A stretch of DNA of 64,000 nt from Clostridium tertium (GTDB lineage Bacteria; Bacillota; Clostridia; Clostridiales; Clostridiaceae), in assembly GCF_017873245.1 (NCBI RefSeq), contig NZ_JAGGJY010000009.1, positions 79,854 through 143,853 on the forward strand, written 5' to 3'. The number at the start of each line of letters is the position of its first letter. Position 1 is the first letter of the stretch. The position numbers and the translations under genes were made by a program. The notes beneath the pieces were generated by a model that worked only from the letters and a program-made list of their open reading frames with translations, was not told the origin of the DNA and searched no databases. This document shows positions 38,125 to 47,185 of this stretch, piece by piece.

Positions 38125-38583
38125 TTAAATTTCTACAGTTTCCCCTTTTAAATTACATTCTATTGTTCTAATTAAATTCTTTTCTAATCTTAAATCATCT
38201 TCTGAAGTTCTCTTTTTAGGATTCGATGTCCTTCCACCAGCTCTTCTAATTTTTTGAGAAATATGTCTCTCCTCTAGCATTCTATCTATGTTTTCTTCTG
38301 TATATAGATATCCCTTTGGATTTAATATATGAGCTTTTTTCCCTAAACAAATTGCTGCAACTCCATAATCTTGACTAATTACTACATCATTTGACTTACA
38401 TATATTTACGACATACATATCCACACTTTGAAATCCACTATCCACAACTTTAACTTCACCATAATCTAAAGTTATGTAATGATGGATATCACAAAACACT
38501 ATTAATTCTAACCCATATTTTTTCGCTATCCTTTGAATAATGGAGATACCCGGACAGGCATCTCCATCTACTATAATTCTCAT
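38125..38583 (-). CDS. YaiI/YqxD-family protein (UPF0178, DUF188)
   Basis: A 152-residue PIN-like protein. [12 protein letters not shown] at the start, VISQDYGVAAICL in the middle and RAGGRTSNPKKRT near the end are the family's three conserved blocks; acidic residues D7, D9 and the central D suggest a nuclease-like metal site. Function untested. Its ATG overlaps the pgi stop by one base (TAATG), so it is translationally coupled to pgi. Confidence 0.85.
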   Translation of the reverse strand: MRIIVDGDACPGISIIQRIAKKYGLELIVFCDIHHYITLDYGEVKVVDSGFQSVDMYVVNICKSNDVVISQDYGVAAICLGKKAHILNPKGYLYTEENIDRMLEERHISQKIRRAGGRTSNPKKRTSEDDLRLEKNLIRTIECNLKGETVEI

Positions 38584-39935
38584 TATTTTAATTTAGCTTC
38601 TAATTCAGCCTTTAATTCTTCATATCCAGGCTTTCCAAGTAAAGCAAACATATTCTTCTTGTAAGCTTCAACTCCTGGTTGGTCAAATGGATTAACTCCT
38701 AAGATATATCCACTTATTGCACAAGCCTTTTCAAAGAAGTAAACCATATATCCAAAGTAATATGGGCTAAGTTCTGGAATATTTACTACCATGTTAGGAA
38801 CTCCACCATCATTGTGTGCTAATAAAGTTCCGTTAAATGCTTGCTTATTAACAAAATCTATAGTTTTTCCAGCTAAGAAGTTTAATCCATCTAGATCTCC
38901 TTCTGCCTTTTCTATTTTAATTTCTCTTTTAGCTTTTTCTACATTTAGAACAGTTTCAAACATTATTCTCTTACCTTCTTGAATGAATTGTCCCATTGAA
39001 TGTAAATCTGTTGAGAAGTCAACTGCTGCAGGGAATATTCCTTTTTGGTCTTTTCCTTCTGATTCGCCAAATAATTGTTTCCACCATTCATTGAAATAGT
39101 GTAAACCTGGCTCGTAGTTAACTAATATTTCTACATCCTTACCTTTGTTATATAATGCATTTCTCATTGCAGCATATTTGTAGCAATCATTATTTTTAAG
39201 ATCTGGAGTAGCATATGCTTCTCTTGCATCAGCAGCTCCTTGCATCATTTCATCTATACTAATTCCAGCAACAGCTATTGGTAATAAACCAACTGCAGTT
39301 AAAACTGAGAATCTTCCTCCAACATCATCTGGAATAACAAATGTTTCATATCCCATTTCATCAGCTAATGATTTTAATGCTCCTCTGCTCTTATCAGTAG
39401 TTGCGAAAATTCTTTCCTTAGCTCCATCTATTCCATATTTCTTTTCCATATAATCTTTAAATACTCTAAATGCTATTGCAGGCTCTGTTGTAGTACCTGA
39501 TTTTGAAATAACATTTACACTTATATCTATGCCTTCTATAGCATCTAAAAGATCAGCTAAATATGTTGAACTTATATTGTTACCAACAAAGAATACCTTT
39601 GGTGTATTTCTCTTATCATTACCTAATACATTATAGAAGTTGCTGTTTAACATTTCTATAGCTGCTCTAGGTCCTAGGTATGAACCACCAATCCCTATAA
39701 CTATTAAAGCTTCAGAATTCTTTTTAATTCTTTCAGCAGCATTTTTTATTCTTGAGAATTCTTCTTTATCATAGTTAACAGGTAAATCTAACCACCCTAA
39801 AAAATCATTTCCTGCTCCTGTTTTATTATGAAGAGTTTCATGAGCTCCCTTTACCATTACTTCCATATGATCTAATTCTTGTAAACTTGCATATGGTTCT
39901 ACCTTAGATAAATCTAATCTTAAACCTTTATTCAT
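38583..39935 (-). CDS. pgi: Glucose-6-phosphate isomerase
   Basis: A 450-residue Pgi that interconverts glucose-6-P and fructose-6-P. Sugar-phosphate motifs [11 protein letters not shown] and [12 protein letters not shown] and the C-terminal [20 protein letters not shown] signature are intact. The ATG at 39935 is chosen since it lies 7 nt from GGAGG; an ATG at 39941 is inside that spacing. All sugars imported by the PTS systems here would converge on this step. The 513-bp gap upstream has a TATAAT at 39987-39992 and repeat debris. Confidence 0.96.
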   Translation of the reverse strand: MNKGLRLDLSKVEPYASLQELDHMEVMVKGAHETLHNKTGAGNDFLGWLDLPVNYDKEEFSRIKNAAERIKKNSEALIVIGIGGSYLGPRAAIEMLNSNFYNVLGNDKRNTPKVFFVGNNISSTYLADLLDAIEGIDISVNVISKSGTTTEPAIAFRVFKDYMEKKYGIDGAKERIFATTDKSRGALKSLADEMGYETFVIPDDVGGRFSVLTAVGLLPIAVAGISIDEMMQGAADAREAYATPDLKNNDCYKYAAMRNALYNKGKDVEILVNYEPGLHYFNEWWKQLFGESEGKDQKGIFPAAVDFSTDLHSMGQFIQEGKRIMFETVLNVEKAKREIKIEKAEGDLDGLNFLAGKTIDFVNKQAFNGTLLAHNDGGVPNMVVNIPELSPYYFGYMVYFFEKACAISGYILGVNPFDQPGVEAYKKNMFALLGKPGYEELKAELEAKLK

Positions 39936-40249
39936 CTCCATACCTCCGAATCTTTCTGGGAATTTTTGCTGATTTAATCAATATTAATTATATCATATTT
40001 TAAATTATATTCCTTAATTTTTTTGCTGTGTAACTTATTTTGTTACTTTACATAAAAAATATATGCTTCATTTAATAATCTGCATAATTAAAAATAGTAA
40101 TATGCTAAATAATTAATGTACTTACTTAAGCAAAGTAGCAAAGTTCATAGCATACATTATTTTCTGTTATTATTTCAATACTATACATAAATAATTTCAA
40201 ACTAAATATCCATTATAATTAACCGCATATTTTAATAGAAATAAATTTA

Positions 40250-40288
40250 AAAGAGTAGATAAATTTAAATCAAATTCATCTACTCTTT
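40250..40288 (-). terminator. Terminator after the amidase gene
   Basis: AAAGAGTAGAT pairs with ATCTACTCTTT around an 18-nt loop; moderately T-rich exit on the minus strand. Confidence 0.5.
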
Positions 40289-40289
40289 C

Positions 40290-40450
40290 ATCTCAGCTCC
40301 TGAGGAGCTTTACCTAAGCTTTTGTATACTTTAACTTTTCATTATTTCGTTTAAACTATTCACTCTTTTACTTTTAACTTCCCAATTTTAAAAATTCCGA
40401 AGGAATTTCACATAAACTCTTTCACTTTTGCATTCCTTCACTATTTCATT
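40290..40450. repeat. Intergenic hairpin mosaic repeat between amidase gene and terminator
   Basis: Contains AGCTCCTGAGGAGCT (40295-40309), AAATTCCGAAGGAATTT (40393-40409) and CTTTCAC/CATTCCTTCAC words. Variant hairpin stems but the same overall make-up as the other repeats. Confidence 0.4.
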
Positions 40451-40454
40451 TCTC

Positions 40455-41273
40455 CTAGGCTAGAGCTAAATCCTTCAAATACACCCAGCTTGATATTTCT
40501 TTTAATAATGCTTTATTATCTGTTATTTGACTAACTGTATAAGTTCCTTGTTTAACCCAATCTGGAATTGATTCTCCTGTTGCATAGTTAGTTCCTGTTA
40601 CTCTTACTTTAGATCCCACTACTATAGTTGAAACTGGATATACTTTAACTCCATTACTATTGAATACACTATAACCTGGATTTGCATCTGCACAATCTTT
40701 CGCATTTTGTAAATTACTAAATGCTCCTATTTGTGAAGCAGCATCTTCCCATGTCTTTCTAACTCTATATAATTCATTTGTTGGTGGATTCAAATTATCA
40801 ATTTCAGCTTGAATCATATTTAAGAATCTTTGCCATCCCATATCTAAAGTTCTATGAGGACAATATTTCCCACTAAAGTCTTGATGCTTTCTAATTTGAG
40901 CTATACCCCATCCATATTGCTTCAATAGTGCTGCAACTTCTTTTGCTGCTCTTTTTTCAGCATTTATAAATCTAGTACCACCTGATTTTGAATAACAAAT
41001 TTCAACAGATATATAATTTCTGTTTCCATCTCCTGTTGATCCATCTCCTGCATGCCAAGCATTACGATTAAATGGTATTCCTTGAATAGCTTCCACGTCA
41101 TCTATTCCAATATGGAAAGATACGCTATTAGTATTTGATTGCATATAAGATATTTCATTTGATGCACTTGCATCATTTGCAGTGTTATGAATGCATATCC
41201 CCTTTGGTGTCATAGAATATGGGCACTTTATATTGTATTTGTCTGATGATATAAGTCTTTGTACTAAAGCCAT
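40455..41273 (-). CDS. N-acetylmuramoyl-L-alanine amidase (Amidase_2, endolysin-like)
   Basis: A 272-residue peptidoglycan amidase. Residues about 15-160 form the zinc-dependent Amidase_2 domain with H29 in CIHNTAND, H76-region WHAGDG and KYCPHRTLD as metal and catalytic elements. Residues about 165-272 are a wall-binding region: a SPOR-like part (AKDCADANPGYSVFNSNG) and an SH3-like tail ending WVYLKDLALA. No signal peptide, as in phage endolysins. No other phage gene is nearby, so it is either a domesticated endolysin or a mother-cell-lysis autolysin. Confidence 0.85.
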   Translation of the reverse strand: MALVQRLISSDKYNIKCPYSMTPKGICIHNTANDASASNEISYMQSNTNSVSFHIGIDDVEAIQGIPFNRNAWHAGDGSTGDGNRNYISVEICYSKSGGTRFINAEKRAAKEVAALLKQYGWGIAQIRKHQDFSGKYCPHRTLDMGWQRFLNMIQAEIDNLNPPTNELYRVRKTWEDAASQIGAFSNLQNAKDCADANPGYSVFNSNGVKVYPVSTIVVGSKVRVTGTNYATGESIPDWVKQGTYTVSQITDNKALLKEISSWVYLKDLALA

Positions 41274-41460
41274 TTTAAATCCTCTCCTCTTTAATTTAAT
41301 TTTTTATTTTGAAGCTAGCTTCCTACATCTATTACATATGCACTTTCAAAAAATTTTTAAAGATTTTTAAAAATTTCTTTAAATTATTTTATAAATATTA
41401 TTTAACTAAATGGAGATACTAAATAATGCTTTATACTCTATTATTAAAGGTTGTGATTTT

Positions 41461-41640
41461 ATGGGAAAGATGAAAAATATTAAAGAACTAACAAAGGTTC
41501 AAACTAAATCTTGCACAAGTCATGCAAAACCTTCTAAAGAACCTAATGATGGGTATTTTATTGAAAAAGACCCTAATGATAACTTTAGCGCTGAAGGCAC
41601 AGTAAGATATGGTGAAGAACAAAATGTAGATGACTTATAA
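41461..41640 (+). CDS. Small hydrophilic protein of unknown function
   Basis: A 59-residue, charged protein (MGKMKNIKELTK ... GEEQNVDDL) with one cysteine and no domain I recognise. Support for it being real: an AAAGG site about 10 nt before the ATG and a strong terminator 26 nt after the stop. Resembles in style the small proteins abundant in clostridial spores, but that is only a guess. Confidence 0.5.
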   Translation: MGKMKNIKELTKVQTKSCTSHAKPSKEPNDGYFIEKDPNDNFSAEGTVRYGEEQNVDDL

Positions 41641-41665
41641 GGCTTACTACTATATTACATCTTTC

Positions 41666-41694
41666 AAAGGGGCTCGAGTTACGTGAGCCCTTTT
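41666..41694 (+). terminator. Terminator of the small protein gene
   Basis: A 10-bp stem AAAGGGGCTC / GAGCCCTTTT with a 9-nt loop and T run. Confidence 0.7.
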
Positions 41695-41861
41695 ATAAAA
41701 ATAAGAGATTAACTTTTTTAAGGCAATAAACTTACTTGAAATTGAATAAATTTTATATTAAATAGATTTCTGAGACTGCGCCTTTATGTTTCTTAAATGT
41801 GCATTTGTTTTATGCTATAATATAAATTAATTTTGTAATTTTATTAAAAGAGGGGATATTT

Positions 41862-42284
41862 ATGAGTGTACAAGTTCAATATAATTGTTCGAATGTTAAT
41901 TGGAATGATGTAATAGAAATATTAAAAACTGTTGGAATGTCTTATTGTGATAGCGAAATTCATAGAATATCTTTTGAAAACAGTCATACAGTTATATTTG
42001 TTTTTGATGATGATAAACTAATCGGATTTGGACGAGCCATTTCTGATGGTGTCAGACAAGCGGCAATTTATGATGTAGCAATAGATCCTGAATATCAAGG
42101 TAAAGGGATAGGAAGATTAATTTTAAATGGTATTAAAGAAAAACTTCCTGAGTGCAATTTTATTTTATATGCTGCTCCGGGAAAAGAGCAATTTTATGAG
42201 AAAATAGGTTTTGGAAAGCTAAAAACAGGCATGGGATTGTTTTCAGATATGACAAGAATGAAAGATAGAGGATTTATAAAATAA
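41862..42284 (+). CDS. GNAT-family N-acetyltransferase
   Basis: A 140-residue acetyltransferase. The acetyl-CoA binding motif A is clear at PEYQGKGIGRLIL (about 87-99), and the C-terminal FYEKIGFGKL is the usual motif B. It transfers an acetyl group from acetyl-CoA to an unknown amine. GAGGGG lies before the ATG. It is convergent with gltS, with a shared terminator between. Confidence 0.88.
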   Translation: MSVQVQYNCSNVNWNDVIEILKTVGMSYCDSEIHRISFENSHTVIFVFDDDKLIGFGRAISDGVRQAAIYDVAIDPEYQGKGIGRLILNGIKEKLPECNFILYAAPGKEQFYEKIGFGKLKTGMGLFSDMTRMKDRGFIK

Positions 42285-42329
42285 TCTACATTTAAAGTAC
42301 TTATAAACAATTTTCTATAATATTAAAAA

Positions 42330-42369
42330 AATAGACATCTCACAATTTTAAGTTAATGAGATGTCTATT
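42330..42369. terminator. Bidirectional terminator between GNAT gene and gltS
   Basis: A 13-bp stem, AATAGACATCTCA and its complement, with a 14-nt loop and A/T tails on both sides. Confidence 0.7.
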
Positions 42370-42393
42370 ATTTTTATATACTTAATTTGTTTC

Positions 42394-43590
42394 TTAACCA
42401 AATATATTTATAAATAATGTGATTACGGCAGAATTTATAAAATCAATAAATAGTCCCCCTACAATTGGAACTACCAAATAAGGTGTCGGGCTAAAGCCAT
42501 ACTTATTTGTAAGTGCATCCATGTTAGCTATTGCATTTGCTGTTGATCCCATACCAAATCCACATATCGCTGATGAAAAAACTGCTGCTTCATAATTTTT
42601 TCCCATAATTCTAAATACAATTATAAATGCAAAAACCCCCATAAGAATTGTTTGTGAAACAAGCATAATAATCATAGGAAGTGCTAAGTCAAATAATTCC
42701 CATAATTTTAATCCCATCAATGCTAATGAAAGATAGAAAGAAAGACTAATTCCTCCTATAGTTTCTATTTCTTTATCTTCAATTTCAAATCCCTTAAAAT
42801 CACTTATATTTTTAATAATAGCAGCTGAAATCATTGCTCCTATATATGATGGAAAAGTTAGCCCTAAACTTTGTATATAATTAGTTATAATAGACCCAAT
42901 TCCCATAGCAATAAAGATCCACGAAGCTGCCTTCATAATCCTATTATAACTTAGAACAGCAGATTCATCATGATGAAAATCACTTAAAGGAATGTCCTTA
43001 TCATGATACTCTTTTGGAGTCTTAATATTATTTCTTTCTATTAATGACTTTGCAAGAAATCCGCCTAAAATACTTCCCATTATTAATCCAAAAGTTGCTG
43101 ATGCAAAAGAAACCGTAGTAGCTCCCTTAACCCCCAATTCCTCTAATAGTGGTCCAAAAGATCCCGATGTACCATGTCCTCCTATTAACGGAATAGATGC
43201 TGTTGCTAATCCTAGTAATGGATTTAAATTGAATACTTTCGCTAATCCTACTCCTATTAAATCTTGAAAAACCACCAATAATATTGATAAAACTAAGAAA
43301 ATTGCTACTTTTACTCCACCATTTTTTAACACTTTAACACTGGCTGTATATCCTATGCTAGTAAAAAATGCAGTCATAAAAACATTTTGAAGTGTAACAT
43401 CTAATATTATTGTTGCTATTTGTGTTACCTTTAATATTAATATTACTAATGCAAAAGTCATTCCACCAACTACAGCAGATGGTATGCAATACTTTTCTAA
43501 TACTTTTATCTTTTTTCTTAAATATACTCCAAAGTAAAATACAGCTGTTGCTAAAGCCATTGTTTGAAAAATATCTAGTTTAAATTCCAT
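42394..43590 (-). CDS. gltS: Sodium/glutamate symporter
   Basis: A 398-residue GltS with ten or more membrane helices. The conserved GGHGTSGSFGPLLEELG in the first half and GFGMGSTANAIANMDALTNKYG in the second are the two re-entrant-loop motifs of the ESS family. It imports glutamate with Na+. A TTGACA box (minus strand, 43702-43697) with a weak -10 17 bp on is a candidate promoter. The 490 bp upstream hold no other gene. Confidence 0.93.
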   Translation of the reverse strand: MEFKLDIFQTMALATAVFYFGVYLRKKIKVLEKYCIPSAVVGGMTFALVILILKVTQIATIILDVTLQNVFMTAFFTSIGYTASVKVLKNGGVKVAIFLVLSILLVVFQDLIGVGLAKVFNLNPLLGLATASIPLIGGHGTSGSFGPLLEELGVKGATTVSFASATFGLIMGSILGGFLAKSLIERNNIKTPKEYHDKDIPLSDFHHDESAVLSYNRIMKAASWIFIAMGIGSIITNYIQSLGLTFPSYIGAMISAAIIKNISDFKGFEIEDKEIETIGGISLSFYLSLALMGLKLWELFDLALPMIIMLVSQTILMGVFAFIIVFRIMGKNYEAAVFSSAICGFGMGSTANAIANMDALTNKYGFSPTPYLVVPIVGGLFIDFINSAVITLFINIFG

Positions 43591-44077
43591 GTATTCACTT
43601 CTCTCCTCTTTAGTTTATATTTTATAATATGTGAACTATTTTATTTTTTATTAAAATGTGCTTTTAAAATGTAAAATTACTATAAAATATTTCTTTTGTC
43701 AACTTATTATACTTTCCAAATTTAATTGTTAACATTTACTTTATAACTAACTTATTTAATTATCTAAGATAGCTTTTCTAAAAATAAACTAAGACTTATC
43801 TAACTTTTTAAAATCTCGCCGACCTAATGTTAAAGCTTTAAACATTTCCATCAGTAAAATCTAAATAATATTTTTTTGATTTATAATTTTTTAATATCTG
43901 CCTTTTATTAACAATACGATATTTTGCATTTTATAAATTTTTATAATAGCAATATATTTTTAATACACTACTATTATATTTTGTAACAATGGAAGGATTA
44001 TCAACATATTATAGACTATGTGCATTATAGAGATATAATGTTCAAATATACTAATGATAAATGGAGATGAATCTGAT

Positions 44078-44743
44078 ATGACACGTGATTATTCAAATAA
44101 TAATTATTATGATGATTCTTATGATGATGAAGATTATAAGGATAACGATAAGTACGGTAACGATTATTATAAGAAACATTGCAAAAAGCATGATGAGGAC
44201 CATTATGATATATGCGGCAAAAAGCATGATGAGGATAAAAAGTGCAAGAAGCACGATGACGACGATTATGATAGATGTTGCAAGAAACATGATTATGAAG
44301 ATAAATGTTGCAAAAAGCATGATGAGGATAATGATAAGCGCTGCAAGAAATATTACGAAGATTACCTTGATAGATACTGCAAGAAACGTGACGATGACAA
44401 AAAAGATGATGATAAAAAATGTAAGAAATATGATGACGATGATTATGACAAATGCTGTAAGAAGCATGATGATGACAATGATAAGCGCTGTAAAAAATAT
44501 TACGAAGATTACCTTGATAGATACTGCAAGAAACGTGACGATGACAAAAAATGCAAGAAGCATGATGACGATGATTATGATAAATGCTGCAAGAAGCGTG
44601 AAGAAGGAAATAAAAACTGGAGAAGGCCTGATGACAAGTGTTGTAAAAAGAATGATAAAGATGACTATTGCGATAATTATTCATATGAAAAGCATTTTTA
44701 CTGGTGTAGATCTGAATATGAAAACTCTAAAAAATACAAATAA
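44078..44743 (+). CDS. Cys/Lys/His/Asp-rich low-complexity protein
   Basis: A 221-residue protein built almost wholly of C, K, H, D, E, Y and R. Units such as CCKKHDDD and CKKYYEDYLDRYCKKRDDD recur, with 21 cysteines, several as CC pairs. No signal peptide or membrane segment. An internal segment of about 75 bp at 44330-44404 is repeated at 44477-44551, offset by 147 bp (49 codons). Of the open frames here this one has the best support: GGAGATG before ATG 44078, a TATAAT at 44034-44039 and a terminator at 44792. Make-up recalls cysteine-rich clostridial exosporium proteins or a metal-binding scaffold; no homologue is claimed. Confidence 0.65.
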   Translation: MTRDYSNNNYYDDSYDDEDYKDNDKYGNDYYKKHCKKHDEDHYDICGKKHDEDKKCKKHDDDDYDRCCKKHDYEDKCCKKHDEDNDKRCKKYYEDYLDRYCKKRDDDKKDDDKKCKKYDDDDYDKCCKKHDDDNDKRCKKYYEDYLDRYCKKRDDDKKCKKHDDDDYDKCCKKREEGNKNWRRPDDKCCKKNDKDDYCDNYSYEKHFYWCRSEYENSKKYK

Positions 44744-44791
44744 TATAATTACTAATTGAAATAATATCTATACCAATTAATTTAAAGATTT

Positions 44792-44823
44792 AGGAGTAAC
44801 TTTTATTTAGTTACTCCTTTTTA
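44792..44823 (+). terminator. Terminator of the Cys-rich protein gene
   Basis: A 9-bp stem AGGAGTAAC / GTTACTCCT, 9-nt loop, five T residues. Confidence 0.75.
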
Positions 44824-45083
44824 TAATACTTCATATAATTAAATATAAACTTCTAATTAAAAAAAATATATTTATTTTCAAATCCTTGTAAGCACAAACT
44901 AAAAAATATTTTATATAAATACCTTACATAACTTTAATAAAAAGAAGGTAAAAAAGAACTAAATTTTTATGTACTCTTTAAAATCTAAGTTATTTTTATC
45001 TTTCTCTAAGACAAGTAAATCCTTAAAATCATCAATTTTTATTTCTTCACCCAACTTTTTAGCTTTAAAAGCTTTAATAACCT

Positions 45084-45443
45084 CATAATAACGAGATTTG
45101 TGGAAGAGAATTAGGGGGTATTGTACCGTGGAAAAACATTTATGACACACATACTCAATCAACTTATTATAGTTGCTACTATACTGTTGTTAATAATTTA
45201 AATTCTAGTTATCAAGATGAAATTTATATAGATGTTAAACAAGCTGGAAATTATTTAGTTATTTATCATAAAGGATCTTATATTGAAACATACCATTCAT
45301 ACCACTTATTTGCAGAATATGCAAAAATACATAATTTAAAATTACATGATTATTCATACGAAGAAAGTTTAATAGATGAAGTCTCTGAAGCTAACCCTGA
45401 CAATTACATTACACAAATATCAATTATGTTTGAGAAAATATAG
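45084..45443 (+). pseudogene. Truncated MerR-type regulator, GyrI-like effector domain only
   Basis: An open frame without a start codon, from a stop at 45078 to TAG at 45441. It encodes about 119 residues including IVPWKNIYDTHTQSTYYSCY, then VKQAGNYLVIYHKGSYIETY, then ISIMFEKI at the end, the usual end of MerR/BltR-like regulators with a GyrI-like ligand domain. The DNA-binding half is missing. The minus strand at 44959-45090 encodes an unrelated charged fragment ending KNNLDFKEYIKI, so a junction lies near 45085. The site borders the foreign block that starts near 45.7 kb. Confidence 0.6.
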
Positions 45444-45538
45444 TTCTCTGTAACTTTCATTAAATCGTTTTATACCATAAAATATCCTCAGTATTTTTCT
45501 CTTTTAATATATATGTTAGAATTACATTTATAAAATCA

Positions 45539-45585
45539 AAAAACATGTATTTTGTAAGTGTAGTACTTTGAATACATGTTTTTTG
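45539..45585 (+). terminator. Terminator after the truncated regulator
   Basis: A 14-bp stem, AAAAAACATGTATT and its complement, with a 19-nt loop; six T residues end the right arm. Confidence 0.65.
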
Positions 45586-45733
45586 TAATCTTATTTATGA
45601 ATTAAAACTTAATATACAATTTGAATTATAATTGAGATCAATAAAGAAACACCTTTCTGCTCATTAGTACTAGAATTTATTAGGGCTCTACATAAAATAA
45701 TAACTCAATAAATACAGCGAATAATATAAACGT

Positions 45734-45777
45734 AAAAAACAGGGATTTAAGTTCCCAAAGAACCTATCCCTATTTTT
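45734..45777 (-). terminator. Terminator after the GH4 glucosidase gene
   Basis: AAAAACAGGGAT and ATCCCTATTTTT pair with one mismatch; a GTTC/GAAC pair sits in the loop. Six T residues follow on the minus strand. Confidence 0.65.
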
Positions 45778-45805
45778 GACTTCTATTTTATTCGTTATTA
45801 ATAGC

Positions 45806-47131
45806 TTACTTTAATTCTGGCCATAAACCTTTATTAGCTGCGTATAATTCATCTAATACCTTTTTACCAACAGTATAATTAGGTATAGTTTTATTAAGCA
45901 TTACAGCTTCTAAAGCTGCTTGGTAAGATCCAGACAATGCTGCATCAACAGTCATTTTTTCATAGGCTTTTTGCATTTCCATCAAACCTTTTTGGAAAGT
46001 TGGTATTTCACCAATATTGATTGTTTCAGCTCCCATTGAACCAACATAGGCTGGAGTCTCAACAACTGCTTCTGGATCGAAATTGGAAATTGCGCCGTGA
46101 TTCTTTTTATTAACTATAAATCTTTCCCTAGTATTATGAATAATCGCATAAGCAATATCAACTATATAATTACCGTGAACACCTGCATGTAGTGAAGAAT
46201 CTTTAGCTGCCCCTGCTGCAATCACTCGACGACATTCATCATAAATACGTTTTTCCCTACCTTGCATTACATAATCTCCACGAGTAAAGGAAACGTCATC
46301 ATGTGCCACCATTTCATCTGGAGTCAAATAATACTGCAAGTAACAATTAGGGAAATACTCTGGGAAGCGTTTAAATAGACTGATCATTTGTTTATAAGTA
46401 TCCACCCAATACTTATCTCCAACAGTTTCATCATTTGACATCAAAAGCGTATCGATTTTACCAGAAAGAACATCTTCACGTAATTGTGGCAACAAATCAA
46501 AACCATTTTCATCATAGACATTGCTCCACCAACCAAAATGATTAAGTCCAAAATATTTAAATGTTAAATCGCGATGCTCTTTATTAAAGTACTTTGCAAT
46601 CGCTCCTTCAATTGAAATCGGCATATCACAAATACATAAAACATTCGCATCTGGAAACTCACGATAAATTGCTTCTGATAAAATAGCCTCTGGATTTGTA
46701 TAGTTTAAAATCCAAGCCTTAGGACAAATTTCTTTAACCTTTTTAACGATTTCTAAAACAGCTGGGATTACCCTCATGGCAAAGGAGAATCCACCTAAAC
46801 CACAAGTTTCTTGACCAACAACACCATTGTTTAAACATATTTTTTCATCAATAGCTCTTTGTTTATTCAAACCTGGACGAATTTGCATAAATAAGAAATC
46901 AGCACCTTTTAAAGCTTCATCAATATTTGTTGTGTACGTAACGTTTACTTTAGATCCTAATTCTTTATAATACATTTTCGTATATTGTCCAAGCAAAGAA
47001 ACTCTTTCTTCATCAATATCATATAGAACTAAATCACTTAAGTTCAATTCTGTCGCACGCTTTCTTAAAACTTCTAAAATACCAGGTGACTGAGTAGAAC
47101 CGCCACCAACCATTACAAATTTATTACCCAT
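45806..47131 (-). CDS. malH: GH4 6-phospho-alpha-glucosidase
   Basis: A 441-residue GH4 enzyme that uses NAD+ and a divalent metal (often Mn2+) to split 6-phospho-glycosides by an oxidation-elimination route. The nucleotide-binding VGGGSTQSPG is at 8-17; C168-D169-M170-P171 and NHFGW (197-201) hold the metal site. CDMP is the mark of alpha-type 6-phospho-glucosidases, whereas beta-type have CN(V/I)P. Downstream of a glucose-family EIICB and a ChbG deacetylase. CGT/CGC/CGA arginine codons are frequent here, unlike genes outside 45.8-50.8 kb. Confidence 0.9.
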   Translation of the reverse strand: MGNKFVMVGGGSTQSPGILEVLRKRATELNLSDLVLYDIDEERVSLLGQYTKMYYKELGSKVNVTYTTNIDEALKGADFLFMQIRPGLNKQRAIDEKICLNNGVVGQETCGLGGFSFAMRVIPAVLEIVKKVKEICPKAWILNYTNPEAILSEAIYREFPDANVLCICDMPISIEGAIAKYFNKEHRDLTFKYFGLNHFGWWSNVYDENGFDLLPQLREDVLSGKIDTLLMSNDETVGDKYWVDTYKQMISLFKRFPEYFPNCYLQYYLTPDEMVAHDDVSFTRGDYVMQGREKRIYDECRRVIAAGAAKDSSLHAGVHGNYIVDIAYAIIHNTRERFIVNKKNHGAISNFDPEAVVETPAYVGSMGAETINIGEIPTFQKGLMEMQKAYEKMTVDAALSGSYQAALEAVMLNKTIPNYTVGKKVLDELYAANKGLWPELK

Positions 47132-47185
47132 TTTCTATCTTCCTCCAATTTTTCAAAAACTATTTCTTACTTTATGCATGTTACT

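Noticed and set aside
40455..41273. Prophage marked by the endolysin-like amidase
   Set aside because: No holin, structural, integrase or repressor genes are near; the neighbours are housekeeping genes.
44330..44551. CRISPR-like spacing of repeats
   Set aside because: Only two long copies, in frame with a coding sequence and without unique spacers of even length. No CRISPR array or cas gene was seen in the window.
44025..44759. Long open frames in other registers over the Cys-rich gene, one His/Tyr-rich on the minus strand and one Met/Ile-rich on the plus strand
   Set aside because: They are side effects of the low-complexity codons (GAT/AAG/TGC). None has a ribosome site and terminator like the frame at 44078-44743.
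44959..45162. 67-codon minus-strand gene (starting MIEYVCHKC)
   Set aside because: Its first third is the complement of the MerR-type remnant, and no ribosome site supports it. Treated as debris.
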